From: an uncultured Alistipes sp.
GTDB lineage: Bacteria; Bacteroidota; Bacteroidia; Bacteroidales; Rikenellaceae
NCBI GenBank assembly: GCA_947174575.1
Contig: CAMWJM010000108.1
Location: 1-5,102, forward strand
Direction: 5' to 3'
Length of the DNA stretch: 5,102 nucleotides
Under the pieces are notes generated by a model. The model worked only from the letters and a program-made list of their open reading frames with translations. It was not told the DNA's origin and searched no databases. Positions 1 to 5,048 of the stretch are shown in pieces (positions within the stretch are counted from its first letter, which is position 1; every line of letters starts with the position of its first letter). The position numbers were made by a program, and so were the translations under genes.

Positions 1-8
1 GTGCAAAG

Positions 9-39
9 TTGTAATTGATCGCCTTATTTTGTACTTTTG
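9..39 (+). promoter_or_regulatory. Bacteroidetes-type promoter of glyS
   Basis: A perfect TAnnTTTG -7 box (TACTTTTG, 32-39) is preceded, after a 20-nt spacer, by a TTG -33 element at 9-11. This matches the primary sigma factor consensus known for Bacteroidetes. Transcription would begin around 44-47, giving an A-rich leader of roughly 27 nt before the ATG at 73. The promoter also decides the gene start: an in-frame TTG at 37-39 lies inside the -7 box and would not be transcribed. Confidence 0.75.
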
Positions 40-72
40 TCGGTTGAGAAAAATCAAAAAAACAAGATAACG

Positions 73-1617
73 ATGACGCAGGAAGAACTTTTCAAAAAAT
101 TGGTCGCCCACTGCAAGGAGTACGGCTTCGTGTTCCCGTCGAGCGAGATTTACGACGGCTTGGGCGCCGTCTACGACTACGGTCAGAACGGCGTGGAGCT
201 CAAAAACAACATCAAGCGCTACTGGTGGGATTCGATGGTCAAGCTCCACGAGAACATCGTGGGCCTCGACGCCGCGATCTTCATGCACCCCCGCACGTGG
301 GAGGCGTCGGGCCATGTCGGCGCGTTCAACGACCCGCTGATCGACAACCGCGCTTCGAAGAAGCGCTACCGCGCCGACGTGCTCATCGAGGAGTGGCTCG
401 CCAAGCAGGACGAGAAGGTCGAAAAGGAGGTCGAGAAAGCCCGCAAGCGTTTCGGCGAGTCGTTCGACGAGGCCCAGTACCGCGAAACCTCGCCTCGTGT
501 GGCCGAGACCTTGACCAAGCGCGACGCCGTGCACAAGCGTTTCGCCGATGCCTTGAACGCCAACGATTTGAACGAGCTGCGCCAGATCATCCTCGACTGC
601 GAGATCGTCTGCCCCATTTCGGGCACGCGCAACTGGACGGAGGTGCGCCAGTTCAACCTGATGTTCTCTACCCAAATGGGTTCGACGGCCGAGGGTGCCA
701 ACACCATCTACCTGCGGCCCGAGACGGCGCAGGGCATCTTCGTCAACTTCCTCAATGTGCAGAAGACCGGCCGCATGAAGCTGCCGTTTGGTATCGCGCA
801 GATCGGCAAAGCGTTCCGCAACGAGATCGTAGCGCGCCAGTTCATCTTCCGCATGCGCGAGTTCGAGCAGATGGAGATGCAGTTCTTCGTGCGCCCCGGC
901 ACCGAAATGGAGTGGTGGAATGCCTGGAAGAACACCCGCATGGCCTGGCACCGCGCGCTGGGCTTCGGCGACGACAACTACCGTTTCCACGACCACGACA
1001 AGCTGGCCCACTACGCCAACGCCGCGACCGACATCGAGTACAACTTCCCGTTCGGTTTCAAGGAGGTGGAGGGCATCCACTCGCGCACCGATTTCGACCT
1101 GGGCAACCACCAGAAGTTCTCGGGTAAGAAAATCCAGTATTTCGATCCCGAGACGGGCGAGAGTTACGTGCCCTATGTCGTCGAGACGTCGATCGGCGTC
1201 GACCGCATGTTCCTGCAGGTGATGTCGGCGGCCTATACCGAGGAGGCGCTCGACGGCGGCGATTCGCGCGTGGTGCTGCGTCTGCCCGCGGCACTGGCGC
1301 CCGTCAAGGCGGCCGTGCTGCCCTTGGTGAAGAAAGACGGCATGCCCGAGATCGCGCAGAAGATCGTCGACGAGCTGAAATACGATTTCAACGTGGTCTA
1401 CGACGAGAAAGATTCGGTGGGCAAACGCTATCGTCGTCAGGATGCGATCGGCACGCCGTTCTGCATCACCGTCGACGGCCAGACCGCCGAGGACGGCACC
1501 GTCACGGTGCGTCGCCGCGACTCGATGCAGCAAGAGCGCGTGAAGATCGAAGCCCTGCATGCCATGGTCGACGAGGAGTGCTCCTACCGCAAACTCTTCA
1601 AGAAGCTGAACCTTTAG
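73..1617 (+). CDS. glyS: glycine--tRNA ligase (single-chain, class IIa)
   Basis: Glycyl-tRNA synthetase, which attaches glycine to tRNA-Gly in the cytoplasm using ATP. It is the homodimeric single-chain type, not the two-subunit glyQ/glyS type of Enterobacteria. With the ATG at 73 the protein has 514 residues, the normal size. The catalytic core spans roughly residues 1-390 and includes the family block LRPETAQGIFVNF (from L214), class II motif 2 with FRNE (248-251), and motif 3 ending GVDR (375-378). A charged helical insertion lies at about 95-170. The HGTP anticodon-binding domain covers about 400-510. The segment C180-P-I-S-G184 sits where some relatives have a CPxCG zinc-ribbon half, so zinc binding there is probably lost. 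The frame can be extended to a TTG at 37, but that codon overlaps the -7 box, so I chose ATG 73, preceded by an A-rich leader. It has its own promoter and no gene within 178 nt downstream. Confidence 0.95.
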   Translation: MTQEELFKKLVAHCKEYGFVFPSSEIYDGLGAVYDYGQNGVELKNNIKRYWWDSMVKLHENIVGLDAAIFMHPRTWEASGHVGAFNDPLIDNRASKKRYRADVLIEEWLAKQDEKVEKEVEKARKRFGESFDEAQYRETSPRVAETLTKRDAVHKRFADALNANDLNELRQIILDCEIVCPISGTRNWTEVRQFNLMFSTQMGSTAEGANTIYLRPETAQGIFVNFLNVQKTGRMKLPFGIAQIGKAFRNEIVARQFIFRMREFEQMEMQFFVRPGTEMEWWNAWKNTRMAWHRALGFGDDNYRFHDHDKLAHYANAATDIEYNFPFGFKEVEGIHSRTDFDLGNHQKFSGKKIQYFDPETGESYVPYVVETSIGVDRMFLQVMSAAYTEEALDGGDSRVVLRLPAALAPVKAAVLPLVKKDGMPEIAQKIVDELKYDFNVVYDEKDSVGKRYRRQDAIGTPFCITVDGQTAEDGTVTVRRRDSMQQERVKIEALHAMVDEECSYRKLFKKLNL

Positions 1618-1795
1618 TATTTTTCTGCCGTCAGGCAGGCGAGCCGGAAGTTGCGATTAAGCGAGGGCAGAGGCTGCTTGCAGGCTATGCCGAGCGAGAG
1701 CAACTAAAAAGAATTTAAGCCCCGCTCTGCGGAGGTTCGCACTTTGTGTCTCGCTCCGCTGGCTACGGCTCGAATAGGCCTTTCAATTTCTCGAA
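1618..1795. other. structured intergenic spacer, possible dispersed repeat
   Basis: No credible gene lies in these 178 nt. They contain several small inverted repeats: GTTGC (about 1653-1657) with GCAAC (1700-1704), GAGCGAGA (1692-1699) with TCTCGCTC (1749-1756), and a hairpin CCGC-TCT-GCGG (1722-1732). The AACTAAAAAGAATTTAA stretch is the only A/T-rich part and could help terminate glyS, but it follows no clean stem with a T-tract. No exact TAnnTTTG box is visible ahead of ruvX; CACTTTG at 1740-1746 is the nearest weak match. The composition resembles a mobile or dispersed intergenic repeat rather than an ordinary spacer, which cannot be confirmed from one copy. Confidence 0.4.
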
Positions 1796-2242
1796 ATGTC
1801 GCGGATTTTAGCTATAGACTACGGTACTCGCCGCACGGGAATCGCCGTGAGCGACCCGCTGCGTTTGATCGCCGGAGGGCTTGCGACGGTCGAAACCCGG
1901 CAGCTCGAACAGTGGCTCGCCGACTATTTCGCCCGCGAGGAGGTGGGTACGGTGGTGTTGGGCAAGCCTGCGCGGATGGATGGCACGCCGTCCGACACGT
2001 GGCGCTTCATCGAGCCGCTGGCCGAGCGCCTGCGCCGCGCCTGGCCCGACAAGGAGGTGACGTTCTGCGACGAGCGCTTCACCTCGGTGCTGGCTCATCG
2101 GGCGATCCTCGACAGCGGCATCGGCAAGATGGCGCGTCGCGACAAAGCGTTGGTGGACAAGGTTTCCGCCACGATCATTTTGCAAAGTTACATGGACTCC
2201 TGCTCCCGCAATGCCGGCCCGGCAACGGGGAGGCGCGAATAA
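1796..2242 (+). CDS. ruvX: RuvX/YqgF family putative Holliday junction resolvase
   Basis: A 148-residue RNase H-fold protein of the RuvX/YqgF family. Members are linked to Holliday-junction resolution and, in Escherichia coli, to processing the 5' end of pre-16S rRNA; the true role in this phylum is not settled. The acidic residues of the family are present: D8 in AIDYG, E93 in the DERFTS motif, and D121 in ALVDKVSATIILQSY. The GKP...MDGTPS segment (56-66) matches the Bacteroidetes version of the usual GLP...MDG motif. The ATG at 1796 places AIDYG next to the N-terminus, as expected. There is no Shine-Dalgarno sequence. The C-terminal dozen residues (SCSRNAGPATGRRE) are an unconserved tail. 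def follows 28 nt later on the same strand, so the two are probably co-transcribed. Confidence 0.92.
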   Translation: MSRILAIDYGTRRTGIAVSDPLRLIAGGLATVETRQLEQWLADYFAREEVGTVVLGKPARMDGTPSDTWRFIEPLAERLRRAWPDKEVTFCDERFTSVLAHRAILDSGIGKMARRDKALVDKVSATIILQSYMDSCSRNAGPATGRRE

Positions 2243-2247
2243 AGGAA

Positions 2248-2274
2248 ATGGACGGAATTTTTAGGATGTTATGA
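2248..2274 (+). other. possible 8-codon minicistron overlapping def start
   Basis: The ruvX-def gap contains ATG 2248-2250 followed by seven further sense codons (peptide MDGIFRML) and TGA 2272-2274. Its stop overlaps the def start as ATGA (2271-2274). An AAAGGA-like stretch (2242-2247) directly abuts its ATG, too close to be an ideal ribosome-binding site. Such an arrangement could couple translation to def, but a sequence this short may arise by chance. Confidence 0.15.
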
Positions 2275-2816
2275 TTTACCCCATTGTCATTTACGGCGAC
2301 GACGTGCTGCGCAAGCCTTGCGAGCCGGTGCCGGCCGATTACCCCGATCTCCCCAAGTTGATCGACGACATGTTCGCCACCCTCGGCGAGGCTGGCGGCG
2401 TAGGTTTGGCCGCACCGCAGATCGGCAAGAGCCTGCAGCTGTTCATCGTCGACTGCACGCCCTGGGCCGAGGACGATCCCGAGTGTGCCGACTACAAATG
2501 CGCTTTCATCAACGCCGAGATTTACGAAATGTCGTCCGAGACCAAGACCTATAACGAGGGGTGTCTTTCGTTTCCGGGGCTTTATGCCGATGTGCCGCGT
2601 GCCCTGTCGATCCGCGTGCGTTATCTCGACCGTGATTTGAAGCCCCACGACGAGGAGTTCACCGGTTACAAAGCCTGGGTCATCCAGCACGAATTCGACC
2701 ACACCCGGGGCCGCGTCTTCGTCGACCGGGTGGCGCCGCTGCGCCGCAACCTGCTCAAGGGTAAGCTGCTCAATCTGGCCAAAGGCAAATATCGGTGCGG
2801 CTACAAAACACGGTAG
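2271..2816 (+). CDS. def: peptide deformylase
   Basis: Removes the N-formyl group from the initiator methionine of nascent proteins; a cytoplasmic metalloenzyme, normally Fe2+-dependent. All three family motifs are visible in the 181 residues: G43-V-G-L-A-A-P-Q-I-G52 (motif 1), E96-G-C-L-S100 (motif 2) and Q139-H-E-F-D-H144 (motif 3). The metal ligands are C98, H140 and H144, with E141 as catalytic base and Q50 as the transition-state helper. The length is typical. T145 follows the HEFDH motif where most deformylases have leucine. The ATG at 2271 puts the first strand (IYPIVIYGDDVLR) at the N-terminus, as in relatives. It lies 28 nt after ruvX, a pairing I recall as common in Bacteroidetes, and no separate promoter is evident. 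Confidence 0.96.
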   Translation: MIYPIVIYGDDVLRKPCEPVPADYPDLPKLIDDMFATLGEAGGVGLAAPQIGKSLQLFIVDCTPWAEDDPECADYKCAFINAEIYEMSSETKTYNEGCLSFPGLYADVPRALSIRVRYLDRDLKPHDEEFTGYKAWVIQHEFDHTRGRVFVDRVAPLRRNLLKGKLLNLAKGKYRCGYKTR

Positions 2817-2825
2817 AATTTTTAT

Positions 2826-2853
2826 AATTCGCAATTCACAATTCACAATTCAG
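2826..2853. repeat. heptanucleotide tandem repeat, four units
   Basis: Four consecutive 7-bp units, AATTCGC, AATTCAC, AATTCAC and AATTCAG, directly follow def. The middle two are identical and the outer two differ by one base each. AATTCAC-type heptad tracts are common between genes in Bacteroidales (from memory). It is not in a promoter spacer or a reading frame that I trust, so no function is assigned. Confidence 0.7.
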
Positions 2854-2903
2854 CCATTATTTCTCCTTTTGTGCTGCGATTGAAATTGCATTCGATTTAT
2901 GTA

Positions 2904-2935
2904 AAAAGCGGCACCTAATAAAAGGTGCCGCTTTT
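2904..2935. terminator. bidirectional Rho-independent terminator
   Basis: A perfect 13-bp stem, AAAAGCGGCACCT (2904-2916) with AGGTGCCGCTTTT (2923-2935), encloses a 6-nt loop. The A-run and T-run flanks give a U-tract in both directions. It lies 87 nt after the def stop on the plus strand and 28 nt after the stop of the convergent barrel-protein gene on the minus strand, so it can end both transcripts. The close spacing suggests the minus-strand gene is its main client. Confidence 0.88.
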
Positions 2936-2963
2936 GCATTGCCGAGAAATCACAGGGACGGTG

Positions 2964-3431
2964 TCAGAATTTGTAGGTCGCACCCACGTTGATGATGATC
3001 GGGTTTTTCCAGTATTTGTGGGTCTGCACCATCCACTTCATACCGGCCGAGAGGTCCCAATGGCGAGCTATGGCGAAGTCGGTGCCCGCGCCGATATTGA
3101 TGCCGCACGACCAGTCGCCTATGTCGTTGGCGCTCAAACCCACCTGGGGATACACCGCCCAGAAACGGGCTACATGGAACAGGTATTGCATGTCGGCGCT
3201 GATGTCCACCGAGCAATCTTTCTTGCACAGGAACGTCACGGCCGGCTGGATGCGCCAGGCTTTCGTGAAGCTGTAGCGGCCGGCAGCGCCGACGCCGAAT
3301 ATCGCGCCGTCGGCACCCGTGTTGGTGTAGATGCCGATCTGCGGGCCGATGCCCCATTTGCCTCTGTCTTGAGCCGATGCGGCCCCTGCGACGAAAAGAG
3401 CGGCGATCGCCGTAAGTAAGCACTTTTTCAT
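2964..3431 (-). CDS. small outer-membrane beta-barrel protein
   Basis: A 155-residue exported protein. A signal peptide (KK, hydrophobic stretch, A-S-A at 18-20) is probably cut before Q21. The mature part shows about eight alternating hydrophobic/polar segments: roughly 26-36, 43-55, 59-68, 74-87, 90-102, 107-121, 125-135 and 144-155. It ends in F155, the C-terminal aromatic signal recognised by the Bam complex. This fits an eight-stranded OmpX/OmpA-like barrel with short loops. C69 and C73 (CKKDC) could form a loop disulfide, and C109 is extra. No ligand or function can be named; the family is poorly conserved in sequence. The ATG at 3431 is preceded by an A/T-rich leader of about 38 nt, and both a promoter and a terminator bracket the gene, so it is monocistronic. 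Confidence 0.85.
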   Translation of the reverse strand: MKKCLLTAIAALFVAGAASAQDRGKWGIGPQIGIYTNTGADGAIFGVGAAGRYSFTKAWRIQPAVTFLCKKDCSVDISADMQYLFHVARFWAVYPQVGLSANDIGDWSCGINIGAGTDFAIARHWDLSAGMKWMVQTHKYWKNPIIINVGATYKF

Positions 3432-3475
3432 GTTGCGATTATTTTAATTGAGCGAAGTTTTTCGTTTCTGCCGGA

Positions 3476-3507
3476 TAAAAGTATGTAAAAAAACGATTCG
3501 TGTCAAA
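3476..3507 (-). promoter_or_regulatory. promoter of the barrel-protein gene
   Basis: On the minus strand, TTTG (3507-3504) is followed after exactly 20 nt by TACTTTTA (3483-3476), one base from the TAnnTTTG consensus. The start of transcription would be near 3470, about 38 nt before the ATG. The -33 box lies within the loop of the inverted repeat at 3489-3533, which suggests regulation or an overlapping terminator. Confidence 0.65.
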
Positions 3508-3533
3508 CGAATCCGACCGACCGAATCGTTTTT
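3489..3533. repeat. 12-bp inverted repeat enclosing a -33 box
   Basis: AAAAACGATTCG (3489-3500) and CGAATCGTTTTT (3522-3533) are perfect inverted copies with a 21-nt loop. The left arm can instead pair locally: GATTCGT (3495-3501) with ACGAATC (3507-3513) around a 5-nt loop. Three related copies of the CGATTCG/CGAATCG word therefore sit in 40 nt. Read on the minus strand the outer stem is followed by a T-run (3493-3487), so it could be a second terminator behind the lipoprotein gene, an operator for a dimeric regulator, or both. Confidence 0.6.
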
Positions 3534-3580
3534 CCGACGGACGGAACTGTCGCAACACTCGTGCCGGAGAGACTGCCGGA

Positions 3581-3618
3581 ATAAAAAAGCAGAATTCGGA
3601 CGCATATCCGAACTCTGC
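3581..3618 (-). terminator. Rho-independent terminator of the lipoprotein gene
   Basis: On the minus strand GCAGAGTTCGGA (3618-3607), a 6-nt loop and TCCGAATTCTGC (3600-3589) form a 12-bp stem followed by TTTTTTAT (3588-3581). The single imperfect position is a G-U wobble in minus-strand RNA but an A-C mismatch in plus-strand RNA, which indicates the minus direction. It lies about 50 nt after the stop of the 3671-4528 gene. Confidence 0.88.
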
Positions 3619-3670
3619 ATATGGATATATTTTTTCGTGCCGATGCGAGTGTTGGGGGGGGTGTCGCTCG

Positions 3671-4528
3671 TTATTTGTAAGATACGATCAGCACTTTCGA
3701 CGACTCCCAGAAACGCACCGGGTCGGTGATCTGCAGTTTTTCGATCGCCTTGTCCGGCCCCACGAGCAGCCGGTAGCTGTCGGCGGGGTGGGGCGTCACG
3801 AGGGTGATTCTCTTCCGCATGATCGGCACCTCGCCCAGCAGCCGGTCGTCGGCTTTCGTGAAGGCGTTCATCGTGTTGTTACGCCCCATGGTCAGGGTGC
3901 GACCGATGAACCCCTCCTTGTTGATGATCCGGGCGGCGCGCAGCTCCTTTTCTGCCCCCACGATGTAATAGACCCTGTGCAGCCGGGTCGCCAGCTCGAT
4001 GTTTTCGTCGTTGAGGGTGATGACTTCGGCATTCCGCTCGGCGACCTGGTTTTCGAGGCGTCGGACTTGTCGTTCGCTGGCATATAGCTCGGTGCGCAGG
4101 TGGTCGATTTCGGCGGCCTTGATCTTGAGCTGCGCCTCCAGGTCGCGGATCATCTTCTCCAGACCGGCGATCTTTAGGTCGGCCTTGCGCAACTGGGCAT
4201 CCGCCCGTTGCAGCGACGCGATCTTCGATCGGTTTTCCTGCAACAGCCGGTCGATGTCGGCGATGTCGTCGTTGATTTGTGCGATCGGTCGCACGCCGCC
4301 CTCCGGAGCGGAAGCCACGGTCAGCAGGTTCTCCCGCGCCTTGATCCGCGACAGATTCTCGGCAATGGCGTTGATGTCTTCGAAAACGGCGCAGATCAGC
4401 GAATCTTTCCGGTCGACGACGCTCGTCAACGAATCGCGTTGATCGGCCAGCGTGAGCACCGTTTGTTTGCGGATGCACGAAGTCAGCGTGCAGAGCGCTG
4501 CAGCCATGATAACCAAAATCCTTTTCAT
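3671..4528 (-). CDS. coiled-coil lipoprotein, Cbp1-like family of Bacteroidetes
   Basis: A 285-residue lipoprotein. The signal peptide ends in the lipobox L15-T-S-C18, so C18 should be lipidated. Helical, heptad-rich sequence covers about 25-70 and 82-185 (for example DLKIAGLEKMIRDLEAQL), indicating a long coiled coil. A small C-terminal domain, about 186-285, begins YYIVGAEKEL and contains TPHPADSYRL (245-254) and DPVRFWESSKVLIVSYK (269-285). From memory this layout matches Bacteroidetes proteins annotated as Cbp1 family collagen-binding adhesins, but that name rests on few studied members. The residues after C18 (IRKQT) lack the acidic surface-export signal known from Capnocytophaga and Bacteroides, so a periplasm-facing location is plausible. 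AAAGGA lies 8 nt before the ATG, an unusually good Shine-Dalgarno for this phylum. It is monocistronic, with its own promoter and terminator. Confidence 0.8.
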   Translation of the reverse strand: MKRILVIMAAALCTLTSCIRKQTVLTLADQRDSLTSVVDRKDSLICAVFEDINAIAENLSRIKARENLLTVASAPEGGVRPIAQINDDIADIDRLLQENRSKIASLQRADAQLRKADLKIAGLEKMIRDLEAQLKIKAAEIDHLRTELYASERQVRRLENQVAERNAEVITLNDENIELATRLHRVYYIVGAEKELRAARIINKEGFIGRTLTMGRNNTMNAFTKADDRLLGEVPIMRKRITLVTPHPADSYRLLVGPDKAIEKLQITDPVRFWESSKVLIVSYK

Positions 4529-4534
4529 CGTTTC

Positions 4535-4540
4535 GATCCT
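4535..4540 (-). promoter_or_regulatory. Shine-Dalgarno-like site of the lipoprotein gene
   Basis: On the minus strand, a run of A followed by GGA lies about 8 nt before ATG 4528. Most Bacteroidetes genes lack such a site, so this one may indicate strong initiation. The predicted leader is only about 17 nt long. Confidence 0.45.
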
Positions 4541-4550
4541 TTGTCCGTGG

Positions 4551-4558
4551 CAAATATA
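4551..4558 (-). promoter_or_regulatory. -7 box of the lipoprotein promoter
   Basis: TATATTTG on the minus strand matches TAnnTTTG exactly. No TTG lies at the expected distance of 19-21 nt; only a weak TTTC lies 22 nt upstream. Transcription would begin near 4545, leaving a short leader before ATG 4528. Confidence 0.6.
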
Positions 4559-4593
4559 CGCATTTTATGGGATGTCGGGTGAAACGGGGTGAT

Positions 4594-4628
4594 AAAAATA
4601 GACGGGCTGCACGAAAGTGCAGCCCGTC
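4594..4628 (-). terminator. Rho-independent terminator of rpmE2
   Basis: On the minus strand a perfect 12-bp GC-rich stem, GACGGGCTGCAC (4628-4617) with GTGCAGCCCGTC (4612-4601), closes a 4-nt loop and is followed by TATTTTTATC. It begins 19 nt after the rpmE2 stop and separates it from the promoter of the lipoprotein gene. Confidence 0.9.
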
Positions 4629-4647
4629 CGTCTGAATCGCGGAAGTT

Positions 4648-4914
4648 TTACTTCGCGTTCTTTTTATCGTAGCGTTTTGCGTAGCGGCTCATAAACTTAT
4701 CGACGCGACCGGCGGTGTCCACCAACTTCATCTTGCCCGTGTAGAACGGGTGCGAGGTGTTGGAGATTTCCATCTTATACACGGGATAGGTTTCGCCGTT
4801 CACTTCGATGGTCTCTTTTGTCGAAACGGCGGACCGACACAAAAACACGTGGTCGTTGGACATGTCCTTGAACGCCACCAAACGATAATCTTCCGGATGA
4901 ATACCCTTTTTCAT
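4648..4914 (-). CDS. rpmE2: 50S ribosomal protein L31, type B
   Basis: An 88-residue component of the large ribosomal subunit. It belongs to the type B (RpmE2/YtjA-like) L31 group: the N-terminus [10 protein letters not shown], the central [17 protein letters not shown] (about 45-61) and the basic C-terminus [19 protein letters not shown] are characteristic. It lacks the CxxC zinc motif of type A L31; only C26 is present. In bacteria with both types the zinc-free form replaces the other under zinc limitation, but many Bacteroidetes appear to have only this form, so zinc control should not be assumed; no Zur-like site is evident in the promoter. The ATG at 4914 has an A-rich leader of about 34 nt without Shine-Dalgarno. 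Its own promoter and terminator make it monocistronic. Confidence 0.95.
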   Translation of the reverse strand: MKKGIHPEDYRLVAFKDMSNDHVFLCRSAVSTKETIEVNGETYPVYKMEISNTSHPFYTGKMKLVDTAGRVDKFMSRYAKRYDKKNAK

Positions 4915-4954
4915 TTCGTTTTGTTTTTGTTTTACATTGAGTGTTTAATCGGTG

Positions 4955-4984
4955 CAAATGTACGACATTTTTTTCAACAACCAA
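4955..4984 (-). promoter_or_regulatory. promoter of rpmE2
   Basis: On the minus strand TTG (4984-4982) is followed, after 19 nt, by a perfect TACATTTG -7 box (4962-4955). A run of seven A in the spacer may aid bending. Transcription would begin near 4948. A TTTG three bases further upstream (22-nt spacing) is a less likely alternative -33 element. Confidence 0.75.
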
Positions 4985-5006
4985 CAAAACGGCCGAAAAA
5001 TTTGAT

Positions 5007-5014
5007 TATCTTTG
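5007..5014 (+). promoter_or_regulatory. -7 box of the tRNA promoter
   Basis: TATCTTTG matches TAnnTTTG exactly and lies 34 nt before the tRNA. No TTG lies at the expected spacing upstream; that position is occupied by the -33 region of the divergent rpmE2 promoter. Transcription would begin near 5020, leaving a 5' leader of about 28 nt for RNase P to remove. Confidence 0.6.
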
Positions 5015-5048
5015 CAGCGCGCAAGGGCGAACGCATCGCCTGCAAGCG

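Noticed and set aside
1..12. Possible divergent minus-strand promoter at the left edge
   Set aside because: TACAACTTTG has the wrong number of bases between TA and TTTG, and the upstream half would need sequence that is not in the window.
40..72. Regulatory RNA or T-box-like leader for glyS
   Set aside because: The predicted leader is under 30 nt and A-rich, too short for a riboswitch or T-box.
225..1127. 300-codon open frame inside glyS, other plus frame
   Set aside because: It overlaps a confidently identified glyS, is rich in Arg/Pro/His, and has no recognisable motif; a typical shadow frame in GC-rich DNA.
1744..2274. 176-codon plus-strand frame overlapping ruvX
   Set aside because: It runs through the spacer and ruvX out of frame with low-complexity Arg-rich sequence; only its last eight codons are noted, as a possible minicistron.
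2175..2846. 223-codon minus-strand frame antisense to def
   Set aside because: It covers def with its three intact catalytic motifs, and no promoter or family motif supports the antisense product.
2826..2853. CRISPR-like array
   Set aside because: The units are 7 bp, directly adjacent and without spacers; it is a simple tandem repeat.
3448..4087. Plus-strand frames across the barrel-lipoprotein spacer
   Set aside because: They span promoter, inverted repeats and a terminator, then run antisense to the lipoprotein gene; no motif or initiation signal.
3879..4553. Second long minus-strand frame overlapping the lipoprotein gene
   Set aside because: Arg/Pro-rich shadow of the lipoprotein gene, whose signal peptide, lipobox and conserved C-terminus fix the true frame.
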